DNA of 64,000 nt from Liquidambar formosana (Eukaryota > Streptophyta > Magnoliopsida > Saxifragales > Altingiaceae). The DNA lies in contig CM077824.1 in assembly GCA_039720395.1 (NCBI GenBank), forward strand, positions 30,533,859 to 30,597,858, in the 5' to 3' direction. Below, piece by piece: positions 1-10,193 of the stretch (positions are counted from its first letter, which is position 1; each line of letters begins with the position of its first letter). The notes under the pieces are model-generated. The model was not told the origin of the DNA. It saw nothing but the letters and a program-made list of their open reading frames with translations, and did no database searches. The translations under genes were made by a program, and so were the position numbers.

Positions 1-420
1 TCAGTCCGAAGATGGAAGCATTTGGATCACACTGGACCTAATCTCATATTGAGCAGCAGCTACAGTGGGTAGCCGAATGCAGGAAGGTGATGTGTATGTA
101 GAGGGGGTGAAGTACTCCCTCAATGGCTTGGGCATGTCTTGGTTTTCTGTATTCATGATTTTAGGTGTACCAATAGTCTTATTAGATTGTGAAGACAATC
201 TAATAGTCCTAAGGGTGTACTCTATCTCAGAGTCAAAGGGTACTAAGTCAGGAAACAAAGAACGACGTCCATGCATACAACACCTCAAAACTCTTTTTTA
301 AAATTTTTTATTATTTCATTTTTTTTTTTTTTTTTTTGTGTGTGTGCAGCTGCAAGAAAACAAGAATAATTACAACAAGGTAATATATTTGAAAGATAAA
401 ATGAAATAAATAAAGTAAAA

Positions 421-977
421 CAGGCGGTACAACTGTCCTTGAAAAGAAAAGAAAAGAGAGAAAAGATGTATATATATATATATATATATCAGTAGGCGGT
501 AAAACCGGCCATAATAATGATAATAATAACAATAATAATAATAATACTGAAATGAAACAAATAAAACAGGCGGTACAACCGTCCTTGAATAGTTAGTCAA
601 GTTATGTTAGTTGTCAAATTAGGCAGGCGGTACAACCGTCCTTGAATAGCATTAAAAAAAAAAAATTTTGTTTTTACTAATTTTATTTTTTTTTCATCAT
701 CAGTATTATTATTATTATTGTTATTATTATCATTATTATGGCCGGTTTTACCGCCTACTGATATATATATATATATACATCTTTTCTCTCTTTTCTTTTC
801 TTTTCTTTTCAAGGACGGTTGTACCGCCTGCTTTATTTTATTTATTTCATTTCAGTATTATTATTATTATTGTTATTATTATCATTATTATGGCCGGTTT
901 TACCACCTACTGATATATATATATATATACATATTTTCTCTCTTTTCTTTTCTTTTCAAGGACGGTTGTACCGCCTG
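421..977. repeat. Cluster of a 21-bp motif and ATT/AT microsatellites at the palindrome centre
   Basis: A 21-bp motif with core GGACGGTTGTACCGCC occurs five times: on plus at 810-830 and 957-977, and on minus at 421-441 (one mismatch), 567-587 and 624-644. A second motif with core GGCCGGTTTTACCGCC lies at 740-760 and 892-912 (plus, the latter with one change) and 490-510 (minus). Between them are (ATT)n, (TA)n and TTTTC repeats. The right side carries the block twice in tandem with a unit of about 150 bp. No protein-coding role is supported. Confidence 0.85.
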
Positions 978-1051
978 TTTTACTTTATTTATTTCATTTT
1001 ATCTTTCAAATATATTACCTTATTGTAATTATTCTTGTTTTCTTGCAGCTG

Positions 1052-1082
<31 letters not shown>

Positions 1083-1127
1083 AATGAAATAATAAAAAAT
1101 TTAAAAAAAAGAGTTTTGAGGTGTTGT

Positions 1128-3566
1128 ATGGATGGACAACGTTCTTTGTTTCCTGACTTAGTACCCTTTGATTCTGAGATAGAGTACACCCTTAGGACTA
1201 TTAGACTGTCTTCACAATCTAATAAGACTATTGGTACACCTAAAATCATGAATACAGAAAACCAAGACATGCCCAATCCATTGAGGGAGTACTTCACCCT
1301 AGGGGTGCAAATCGGTCCGGGCCGGTCCGGGCCAGAGGTGTTTCTGGACCGGACCGAACTAATTCGGGACTTCAAAATTTGTCCCAGAATTGGACCGATT
1401 TAGGCTTGGACCGGGACCGGGACCGGACCGAAAAATTCGGTCCGGGCCGGTCCGGTTCTTGGTTTGTTTGTTTGTTTTTTTTTTTTTGTTTTTTGTTTTT
1501 TGTTTTAGTTTTGTTTTTGGTAAAAGGTAAGAAATTTATTGAATAAGAATTATTATTCATTGAATAATACTTATTTATTGAGTATAATACATTAATATTA
1601 ACATATAATTATATATCTAATCATATATATATATATATATTTTTTTTTTGGGAATTCGGGAATTCGGTCCGGTCCGGGACTAAAACCCCTAAACCTTGGC
1701 CCGGACCGAAGTAATTCGGGACTTAAGATTTTGGACCGGAACCGGACCGAATTTGATTTGGCCCGGACCAGACCGGACCGAATTGCACGGAACGGTCCGG
1801 TCCTCGGGTCTACCCGAACCATTTTGCACCCCTACTTCACCCCCTCTACATACACATCACCTTCCTGCATTCGGCTACCCACTGTAGCTGCTGCTCAATA
1901 TGAGATTAGGTCCAGTGGAATCCAAATGCTTCCATCTTTCTACGGACTGAGAAATGAAAACCCCTATAAGCATTTTGATGAATTCCTTGAAATCTGTTCT
2001 ACAGTCAAATTTTCAAATTTTTCTGATGATGCTCTTAGATTGAGGCTGTTTCCATTCTCACTTAAGGATGATGCCAAAAACTGGCGTAACTCCTTAGAAG
2101 GCAACACAATTACCACGTGGGAACAAATGCAACAAGAATTCTTAAAGAAGTATTTTCCCATAGGTAAGACCAATCAAATTCGGCGAGCTATCACGAGTTT
2201 CTAACAACTCGATGGTGAGCAATTTCATGAGACTTGGGAGAGATTCAAAGACCTCATTCGTAAATGTCCTCACCATGCAGTGCCCAAGTGGCAACTGGTT
2301 CAATGCTTTTATGATGGTTTATCCACAAATCACCGTCAAATGGTGGATGCCTCTTGTGGTGGGACTTTCATGATGAAAAGTGAAAATGAGGCTTGGGAAT
2401 TGTTTGAGAACCTTAGTGAGAATTCTTTTCAACATGTTGCGGCCTCTAAGAGTGAAAAACCAACATCTTCTAGTTCTCAAAAGAGAAGAGGTATCTATGA
2501 AGTAGGGCACTCCATAGATATCTATGGGAAAGTAGATGCTTTATCTAAAAAGTTTGATCAATTGTTGTCCATAGGACAAATCCCTACAACATCTTCTCAG
2601 CCTCCCACCTTACAAGAAGAATGTGCTTTATGTTCTAGCCGTGCTCACTTCATAAGTGAATGCCCAATGGTTTCCCAATTTCCTGAGTTTGTCCAAGAAC
2701 AAGCCAATGCTGCTCAAGGATTCTCTAGACCGGGTAATGATCCTTTCTCTAATACCTATAACCCGGGATGGAGAAACTACCCCAATTTTTCTTGGAAACA
2801 AGCTCCAGGGAATTCATTTGCCCAATCTCAAAGGCCAAATTTGCTTCATACTCTCAACCCTTCTGGTTATCAACCTTTTCGACCACAGCAGCCATTCCCA
2901 CACTCTAATCTTCCACCTCCAAGAAATCCATCTTTTGAGGAGAGAGTATTGCAAGGCCTTCAAGGACTTGAAGCCAACACACAAATGCTGCATTCCCATA
3001 CTCAGTCAATAGCCAAGCTTAAAGCCCAAATCGGGCAATTAGCAAATGCTCTTAGTAGACGAGAGGAGGGAAAACTTTCAAGCCAACCAGTGAACAATCC
3101 TAAGGGTCAATATTCCATAGAAAATTCACAGGCTTATGCTGCTTACCAAGAGCAAGCAAAGGCAATCGTGACCTTAAGGGATGGGCGAGTGATTGATACT
3201 AGGCCTGAAGTGGATGAGGAAAAGAATGGCCAGTCAGTTAGCAAGTCCAAGGATTCAGGGATTGAAAAAATAAATGAATCAAAGAAGGATCCTCCTCTAT
3301 CTCTTTCCACATCACCAAATCCTATGGCAACACCATATTTGCCAAAAGCTCCTTTTCCCACTTGTCTTGATGCACCTTCTCCTTTTGGAAAAAAAGGAAC
3401 ATCTATGGAAGATATGATCAAAATGTTCAAACAAGTGAAAATCAATCTTCCCATTCTTGATGCCATCAAACAAATCCCATCCTATGCCAAATTTCTCAAA
3501 GACCTTTGCACTCAAAAGCGCAAGACTCAGGCACAAGTGTCCAAAAAGGTGTTTCTAACCGAGTAA
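1128..3566 (+). pseudogene. gag: Athila-type gag (capsid and nucleocapsid), interrupted
   Basis: Gag forms the virus-like particle and binds element RNA. One reading frame runs from about 1128 to 3566; the ATG at 1128 is the first plausible start but is uncertain. The retrotransposon gag domain (FLEICSTVKF, DDAKNWRNSL, WEQMQQEFLKKYF) spans about 1950-2450, and a CCHC zinc knuckle (CALCSSRAHFISECP) lies near 2620-2665. A proline/serine-rich tail follows. Breaks: a hAT MITE at 1300-1834 and an in-frame stop at 2202-2204. The MITE plus its target duplication adds 543 bp, a multiple of three, so the downstream frame is unchanged. A stop at 3564-3566 separates gag from protease in the same frame. 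Confidence 0.85.
1300..1834. mobile_element. hAT-type MITE inserted in gag (GGTCCGG-rich ends)
   Basis: The terminal inverted repeats are TAGGGGTGCAAA at the left and its complement at the right. The element is flanked by the perfect 8-bp duplication CTTCACCC (1292-1299 and 1835-1842), the hAT signature. Both subterminal regions are packed with CCGGTCCGG-like repeats, and the centre is A/T rich. The left arm of the palindrome keeps the empty site at 105-112, so both ends are fixed to the base. No transposase is encoded. Confidence 0.93.
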
Positions 3567-3968
3567 ATGAGTTCCATTTTGCAAAATAGCACTCCTCCTA
3601 AGTTTAAGGATCCAAGTGCTCCTACCATCTCATGTGTGATAGGAAATCATTCCATAGACAGGGCACTCTTAGACTTAGGGGCAAGTGTTAATCTCCTTCC
3701 TTATTCAGTATATGAGCAATTTGGGCTAGGTGAGTTGAAACGAACATCAGTTACTTTGCAATTAGCTGATAGATCTGTTAAGGTGCCACGTGGAATAATT
3801 GAGGATGTTCTTGTTAAGGTAGATAAGTTCTACTTCCCTGTAGACTTTCTTATTCTTGATATGGAACCAGTATGCAATCCAGGAAAACAAATTCCCGTCA
3901 TCTTAGGTCGCTCTTTCTTAACTACAGCTAATGCTTGCATCAATTGTAGGTCTGGAGTAATGGAGTAA
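3567..3968 (+). pseudogene. pro: Athila aspartic protease
   Basis: Retropepsin-type protease, which would process the Gag-Pol polyprotein. It shows the catalytic triad region as DLGAS (LLDLGASVNLLP; T or S usually follows DxG) and the distal IPVILGRSFL hydrophobic-glycine motif. It is in the same frame as gag and separated from it only by the TAA at 3564-3566. The frame is lost at its end because the 8-bp word GGAGTAAT is present twice in tandem (3954-3961 and 3962-3969), giving a stop at 3966-3968 and shifting RT into another frame. Confidence 0.85.
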
Positions 3969-5838
3969 TGGACGTGTCCTTTGGTAACATGAAAGTAAGG
4001 CTAAATGTGTTTAATGCTGCTCAACAACCTTCCAAGGAATATGATTGTTTTGCAGTAGATGTCATCGATGGTTTAGTTGAAGAAGCTTTACCCTACATTT
4101 TAACCGAGGATCCATTGGAAGCATGTCTAGCTCATTTTGGCTATGATGAGTTTGATATTGAAAAATCTATTGAGGAAGTGAATGCTATGCTTGAACTACC
4201 ACCCCTCCAGGATCATGCACCTTGGAAATCCAAATTTGAGTCTTTGCCTCCATTGTCTAGTGAACCTACCCTTCCTTCCCCTGAAGTGCCTCCCAAACTT
4301 GAGTTGAAGCCACTCCCCGATACACTTAAGTATGCATTCTTAGGACCTGATGACACCCTTCCAGTCATTATAGCATCTAACTTGACTACTAAACAGGAAA
4401 GTCAACTTATGAGCATGCTTAAAGAACATATGGGTGCTATAGGATGGTCTGTGGCTGATTTAAAAGGGATCGACCCTTCCATTTGCATGCACCGCATTCA
4501 ACTTGAGGAGAATGCCAAGCCAATTCGTGAAATGCAAAGGAAGTTAAATCCTAACACGAAAGAGGTTGTAAAAAAAGAAGTTGTGAAGTTATCAGATGCA
4601 GGTATCATATACACCATCTCAGACAGTAAATGGGTAAGTCCTACTCAAGTGGTGCCCAAAAAGTCAGGAATTATTGTTGTTAAAAATGAACATGGTGAAC
4701 TAGTTCCAACACGTACAACAACAGGTTGGCGTGTTTGCATTGATTATCGGAAGCTTAATTTGGTAACTAGAAAAGACCATTTCCCTCTACCCTACATCGA
4801 TCAAATCTTAGAGAGATTAGCAGGCCAAAACTTCTTCTGCTTTCTAGATGGTTATTCTGAATATAACTAAGTACCTGTTTTCCCCGATGACCAAGAGAAG
4901 ACAACTTTCACCTGTTCTTTTGGCACATTTGCATATAGGCATATGCCTTTTGGCTTATGCAATGCACCTGCTACCTTTCAGCGATGTATGTTGTCTATTT
5001 TCTCTGACATGGTGGAAAAATTTCTTGAAGTTTTCATGGATAATTTCTCAGTATTTGGGATCACTTTTGATGATTGTCTCCAAAATCTTTCTAATGTTCT
5101 TAAACGTTGCATAGAGACAAATCTTGTTCTGAGTTGGGAAAAGAGTCATTTTATGGTTCAAAAAGGAATTGTTTTGGGACATATTCTGTCTTCTAGGGGG
5201 ATAGAAGTAGATAAAGCCAAGGTTGATCTCATCTCTAGCCTTCCTCCCCCAGCATCTGTTAGGCAAGTGCGATCTTTTCTTGGTCATGCAGGATTCTATC
5301 GTCGATTTATCAAAGACTTTAGCAAAATCTCTCGACCCTTGTGCAATCTTCTTGTCAAGGATGTACCATTTATCTTTGATAATGCCTGTTTGGAAGCCTT
5401 TGAGAAACTTCGCTCATTATTGTCCACTGCTCCCATCATTCAACCACCCAACTGGTCACTCCCATTTGAGATTATGTGTGCTGCATCCGACTATGCAGTT
5501 GGTGCAGTCTTGGGGCAACGGGTGAATAAAAAACCCCATGTCTTATACTACGCTAGTAAAACTCTTTTTGATGCTCAATTGAATTATACCACAACAGAAA
5601 AAGAATTACTAGCTGTAGTATTTGCCCTTGATAAATTTCGATTCTATCTCTTAGGATCCAAGGTTGTAGTGTTCTCTGATCATGCCGCTTTACGGTATTT
5701 ACTGTCCAAAAAAGACACTAAACCTCGCCTCATTAGATGGATCTTGTTGCTACAAGAGTTTAATTTGGAGATTCGGGATAAAAAGGGGTCAGAAAATGTG
5801 GTTGCAGATCATTTGTCTCGGATTCTAGTTGAACATTC
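3968..5838 (+). pseudogene. pol: Athila reverse transcriptase and RNase H
   Basis: RT copies element RNA into cDNA and RNase H removes the RNA strand. RT motifs in order: WRVCIDYRKLN, the FPLPYIDQ/FLDGYS block, [16 protein letters not shown], and the active-site block FMDNFSVFG. In that block the second catalytic aspartate (usual FMDD) is asparagine, at codon 5042-5044. An in-frame TAA at 4868-4870 interrupts RT; the frame is otherwise continuous across 4871-4942. RNase H shows its acidic residues in [26 protein letters not shown] and VVADHLSR. The frame continues into integrase. Confidence 0.88.
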
Positions 5839-7213
5839 TGGTACCAACTTACCAATACCAGATTCTTTCCCAAATGAGCAATTATTTGAGGTTTCTCATG
5901 TTAAATTACCATGGTTTGCTCATATGGTGAATTATCTTGCAGTTGGTCAAATCCCACCTCATTGGTCTAAGCAAGACAAAGATCGATTTTTTTCCCAAGT
6001 TAAGTTTTACCTATGGGAGGATCCAGAGCTGTTCAAATATTACCCAAATCAAGTGATTCGAAAATGTGTCCCAAAAAATGAAACCAATAGTATCCTCACC
6101 TTTTGTCATTCCCTTGCCTGTGGAGGGCATTTCAGTGGGAAGAAGAGTGCTGCTAAAGTCTTGCAAAGTGGGTTTTATTGGCCTACTTTATTCAAAGATG
6201 CCCATGCATTTTGTCATGCATGTGAAAGATGTCAACAAATGGGGTCCATTTCCCGACGTGACATGATGCCTCTGAATCCCATCCTGGTGGTGGAAATATT
6301 TGATGTGTGGGGTATTGATTTCATGGGTCCATTTCCATCTTCTTTTGGCTTTGAGTACATTCTGCTTGGGGTAGATTATGTGTCAAAATGGGTAGAAGCG
6401 ATTGCCACAAAAACAAATGACCACAAGGTTGTGGTCAAATTCCTTCAAGACAATATCTTTTGTCGTTTTGGCTTTCCACGTGCTATAATTAGTGATGGGG
6501 GTAAACACTTTAACAATCGGCCTTTTGAGGCTTTGGTTCGCAAGTACTCCATTATCCATAAAGTTGCCACCCCATATCATCCCCAAACTAGTGGACAAGT
6601 CGAAGTTTCTAACGGGGAAATCAAAAACATCCTTCAGAAAACAGTTAGACCTGATAGAAAAGACTGACCCTTACGCTTGAATGATGCTTTGTGGGCGTAT
6701 CGTACTGCCTATAAAACTCCCATAGGTATGTCCCTGTACCGTTTAGTGTTTGGTAAAGCTTGTCATTTACCAGTTGAGCTAGAACACAGGGCACTTTGGG
6801 TTGTAAAGAAGTTTAACTTTGATTTAGTTGATGCGGGCTCACACCGAAAACTTCAAATCAGTGAATTGGAAGAGATACGCAATGATGCGTATGAGAATGC
6901 TAGGATTTACAAGAATAGGACTAAAGCTTTTCATGATAAACACATCAACAGAAAGTCTTTTGAACCCAATCAAAAGGTGTGGCTTTTTAATTCTAAGTTG
7001 CGCTTCTTTCCTGGTAAGTTGAGATCTAGATGGGACGGCCCTTTTGTTGTTAACCAGGTTTTTTCCCATGGTGCTGTTGAAATTTTAAATCTACATGATG
7101 GTTCTATGTTTAAGGTCAATGGCCAAAGACTAAAACCATATGTGGAAGGAGACATAGATAAAGAGCTCATTGAATCCATAAATTTGGTGGATCCTGAATA
7201 TGTCACTGTTTAA
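5839..7213 (+). pseudogene. Athila integrase
   Basis: Integrase inserts the cDNA into the host genome. A His/Cys zinc-binding region ends in CHACERCQQ. The DDE core is seen as GIDFMGPF (first D), [11 protein letters not shown] (second D) and [12 protein letters not shown] (E). The C-terminal GPFVV domain is at [11 protein letters not shown]. One in-frame TGA at 6665-6667 breaks it just after the catalytic E; the frame resumes directly ([16 protein letters not shown]). The ORF ends at 7213 after a tail with no further known domain. Confidence 0.88.
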
Positions 7214-7426
7214 ATTCACTAATAGCCTTGGAATCTGGCTTTAAAAGACCATTTATTTATTTATTTTGTCTAACCTATTTTCTTTATGTGTTTTTTTTTT
7301 TTTTTTGATGAGTTTATTTTTCACAGCTAATCAATTTTGCAGGCTTGTTTGTTTTCTATTAAAGGTACTCTCCACGATTTCTATTACTTTGTTTTTCATT
7401 GTTTACATTGAGGACAATGTAAATTT

Positions 7427-7442
7427 TAAGTTGGGGGAGGGA
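7427..7442 (+). promoter_or_regulatory. Internal polypurine-tract-like motif after integrase
   Basis: TTAAGTTGGGGGAGGG lies about 210 bp after the integrase stop and is preceded by GAGGACAATGTAAAT. The same composite (GAGGAC, short spacer, TAAGTTGGGGG) recurs at 10,163-10,193 directly before the LTR. Polypurine tracts prime plus-strand DNA; an internal copy could act as a central PPT or be a duplication relic. Confidence 0.6.
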
Positions 7443-7958
7443 ATTTTGGTGTTGTAAACAAAAAAAAAAAAAAAAAATTTAAAAATTTTAAAAATTTTAA
7501 AAAAAATTAATTAAAAAAAAAATAGGACTTTTTTATAAATATCATGGCTATTCCTCCCCAAAACCCTCATCTCTGCAATGATGAATGGGTTTTTCACTTT
7601 CATACTCCCCTAGTACCTAGCTGTCATTCCACTCATTTTCTGGATATTGGAATATTGTGTACATGAGGAGATTCCAATTATGCCAGTGGCCCCATTTCTG
7701 GTCTTTCTTGAAATTTTGCCATGTTATTTGTTGCTATTGTACGTTTTGTATTTTCGATAATTATTATTTTTATTTTATTTTGATTTGTTTGTTTAGAAGT
7801 TGTGCTAAGTATTCCAGCGTGTTATCTATTTATGAATAGTATTTTGTTGCGTTCATTCATTTTGTGTGCTATTTTATCTGTTTGTTCTTTGAGTTTAGCA
7901 AATAAAACCATCTTCATTCTAGTAGCAGCAACAACAACAACAACAACAACAAAAAAAA

Positions 7959-7990
<32 letters not shown>

Positions 7991-8008
7991 AGAGAGAAAA
8001 GAGAAATG

Positions 8009-8572
8009 CTACTCCATAGTAGCATTCTGAGAAGGAGAAGAATTGGGAGAAGTAACACTAGGTTCTCTCTGAACCCTATCCGAGAGTCTTTCAAGTTGCC
8101 CCCGAATTTGATCCTCGAGCCCTTCAAGCTCTACAACTTTGGGTTCATGACCCCTAGCATAGGAGTCCACCAGTCTTTTCAGTTCTCTGTTCTCTGTTCT
8201 CAAGATCCTCATCCTCCGATGAGACCCAGTAAGCAGTTGCTGAAGGTTTAGTACTTGATCTCTTAACCCCTGCACTTTCATAGTCCTGGCGTGCAAACGC
8301 CGAGCCATGTTGGAAGTGACTGTAGCAGCTTGGACACTTAGAGCCATGGAATCTCTCATAACGTCCATATCAGACCTTTCACTCAGAATCCTCTCGTTAC
8401 AAGGAGTAACGAGATTTGCAGCCACTGCTGTGGCATTTGCAAAATTATACATAAGGGAATCATTGACTGTGATAGGTTGGTATCGGGAGTTTAAGAATAT
8501 TGGTTGCCAAACTTCTGGTTTTAGCACCACGTTCAGGTTTGGGCGATTGTGGGAAGCAGAAGATGAAGCCAT
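8009..8572 (-). CDS. Antisense coiled-coil protein of the Athila element
   Basis: An intact 187-codon ORF on the strand opposite to gag-pol. I chose the ATG at 8,570-8,572 (MASSSASHN); the open frame continues upstream to 8,692 but has no other ATG. Residues ~1-60 form a conserved-looking block (LKPEVWQPIF, NSRYQPITV, DSLMYNFANA). Two predicted coiled coils follow at about 95-138 and 146-168 (leucines in heptad spacing, LRDQVLNLQQLL and ENRELKRLV). A short S/P/N-rich tail ends the protein. No catalytic motif, signal peptide or membrane segment is seen. It resembles hypothetical proteins found widely in plant retrotransposons; antisense ORFs in 3' regions are known from Tat-lineage elements such as Grande. 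It is undamaged while gag-pol has stops. Function is unknown. Confidence 0.6.
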   Translation of the reverse strand: MASSSASHNRPNLNVVLKPEVWQPIFLNSRYQPITVNDSLMYNFANATAVAANLVTPCNERILSERSDMDVMRDSMALSVQAATVTSNMARRLHARTMKVQGLRDQVLNLQQLLTGSHRRMRILRTENRELKRLVDSYARGHEPKVVELEGLEDQIRGQLERLSDRVQREPSVTSPNSSPSQNATME

Positions 8573-10177
8573 GGGATTAGTGAGAGGGAGGCTTAGAGAA
8601 AGTGAGGCTTTTGAGGATTGAAGGATTGAAGGAGAGTTTTTGAATTCCTGCAATCGATCTCTGGGTTTTAAAACCCACTCAACAAGAGTCAAAAAGCAGG
8701 GTTCAATAATCGATGCACTGTGGAAAAATTTCGCACGCTATCAGACATTGAGGATTAAATAATCCTCTAAATCCTCTCGAGACCTGCAATAATCTACCAT
8801 TACTATTGCTTTATTGATAAAATGGTCACATCTCGATATTGCAGCCGTCCAATTATAGTCGGCAGTCAAAGTTTTAGGCGGTCGGGTAAGAGAGTAGGTT
8901 TTCGGGTTTGGGTTCAAAGGTTTGGGTATACCAAGTCTTGGATATCCGTATCAGCTCATCAGCCGTTATTGGGCCACTGGCCCATTATTTGCCCACCAAC
9001 AGGAATAAGAGGCCCAAGTGTATTAAAAAAAAAAAAAAATCTAAATGGATGCCTCTAGATCATGATTTTGCATTCAAATAATGTTCATTGAATGACTCTA
9101 AATTTTGGATTAGTATCATTCATGAAATTAAACTTTTGAACACACGTCATTAGCTCGGCAATTCTAGTTTAGTCCTTTATATTTATGTTTGCATAAAGAA
9201 TTTATCACTTGTATATCTAATTGCACAATCACATTTATTCATTTTGTGGGGCTTAAACTTGTTAATCTTTGATGAGTTGAATAAACCGCAAATAAATGAA
9301 CTTGGCAACAGCTCTTAACTTTGTGTTTATCTTAAAATAAAATAAAATAAAATAAAAAAAGAAAAAGAATGTGTGCTGGTATCATACTACTCACCTAGTA
9401 ACCGGGCCTCTTGCCTCACTAAGCAATGAGTATTCGCGTCAAACAGTGAGTAGTCTAGTAAAATTATGGGTGTAACTAGTTTGGGTTCGTAGCCTTTTTA
9501 ACTTGAGTAAGTAAGCCCATAGGGGTGTCTCTACACCTAGTGCCCTAAAGCCAATTGGTTTGGGAGTCATTGGCCCAACACTCATTACATGGGTTAATTA
9601 GAAAGCTTAATGGACCTGAACATTGTACCCAGTAAAAAAAAATTTAAAAAAAAAAAGAAAAAAGAAAAAAAAGTGTTGTTATTATTATTATTAGTATTAT
9701 TATTATTTGTGTGCGTATTGAGCTGAAACCTTGATTTACCTTGCTACGGTGAATTTAACAAATTAAGGAATGTTGATATATTGGGGGCCACTCATTTGTA
9801 TAAAAATTCACTTTACACCAGATGAACTTGTGATAAATTTTCTATTTGAGTACAAGTGGATTGGACTTTACTAGATTGGTAAAAAATGTATTGTTCAATT
9901 GTTTGATTTCAATGAATGAGAATTTTCGTTTGAGTTAGCAAGATATTATCTAAATGTAGAATCATGAACAGCATCCGTGATAATAAAAGATGTTTGTGGG
10001 TGTCATCACTGGAAGCCCTCACGAGACTATAACTCGTCCACTAGGGAAACCTAGGGGTTTAAGGGCTTATTGCATATGCTAAATGCAATCGCATTACCTG
10101 CGAAAATGGACTAGTTAGTTTTTGTTTTATTTTGTTTGTCTTATTTTATTTTGCTTTGCTCGAGGACTAGCAAAGTG

Positions 10178-10193
10178 TAAGTTGGGGGGTATT
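10178..10193 (+). promoter_or_regulatory. Polypurine tract of the Athila element
   Basis: GTAAGTTGGGGGGTA lies directly before the LTR start (TGATAAGC at 10,194). This is the expected site for plus-strand priming and sets the 5' boundary of the LTR. Confidence 0.75.

Larger units (their letters stand above)
1..1950. repeat. Large inverted repeat (imperfect palindrome) over the Athila leader and gag start
   Basis: The left arm (1-587) is the reverse complement of 810-1299 followed by 1835-1950; the 535 bp between those two right-arm blocks are a later MITE. The spacer 588-809 is A/T and ATT rich. The arms carry the first part of an Athila-type gag, so gag-coding sequence occurs on both strands, head to head. 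Position 1 pairs with about 1950, so the left arm probably runs out of the window. The 5' LTR and primer-binding site expected upstream of gag are not seen at the palindrome centre. Confidence 0.9.
7214..10193. other. Athila 3' spacer between integrase and LTR
   Basis: About 3 kb typical of Athila-like elements, where an env-like gene may lie. No plus-strand gene is convincing here. It holds A-rich tracts (7,456-7,530 and 7,950-7,990), a polypurine-like motif at 7,427-7,442, the antisense ORF at 8,009-8,572, and ATT and AAAAT microsatellites (9,339-9,360; 9,675-9,710). The plus-strand ORF at 8,307-8,621 is only the shadow of the antisense ORF. Confidence 0.7.

Noticed and set aside
668..1092. 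Several Tyr/Ile/Phe-rich ORFs at the left end
   Set aside because: They are translations of ATT, TA and TTTTC microsatellites in the palindrome.
8307..8621. 104-codon plus-strand ORF
   Set aside because: It is the complement of the better supported antisense coiled-coil ORF.
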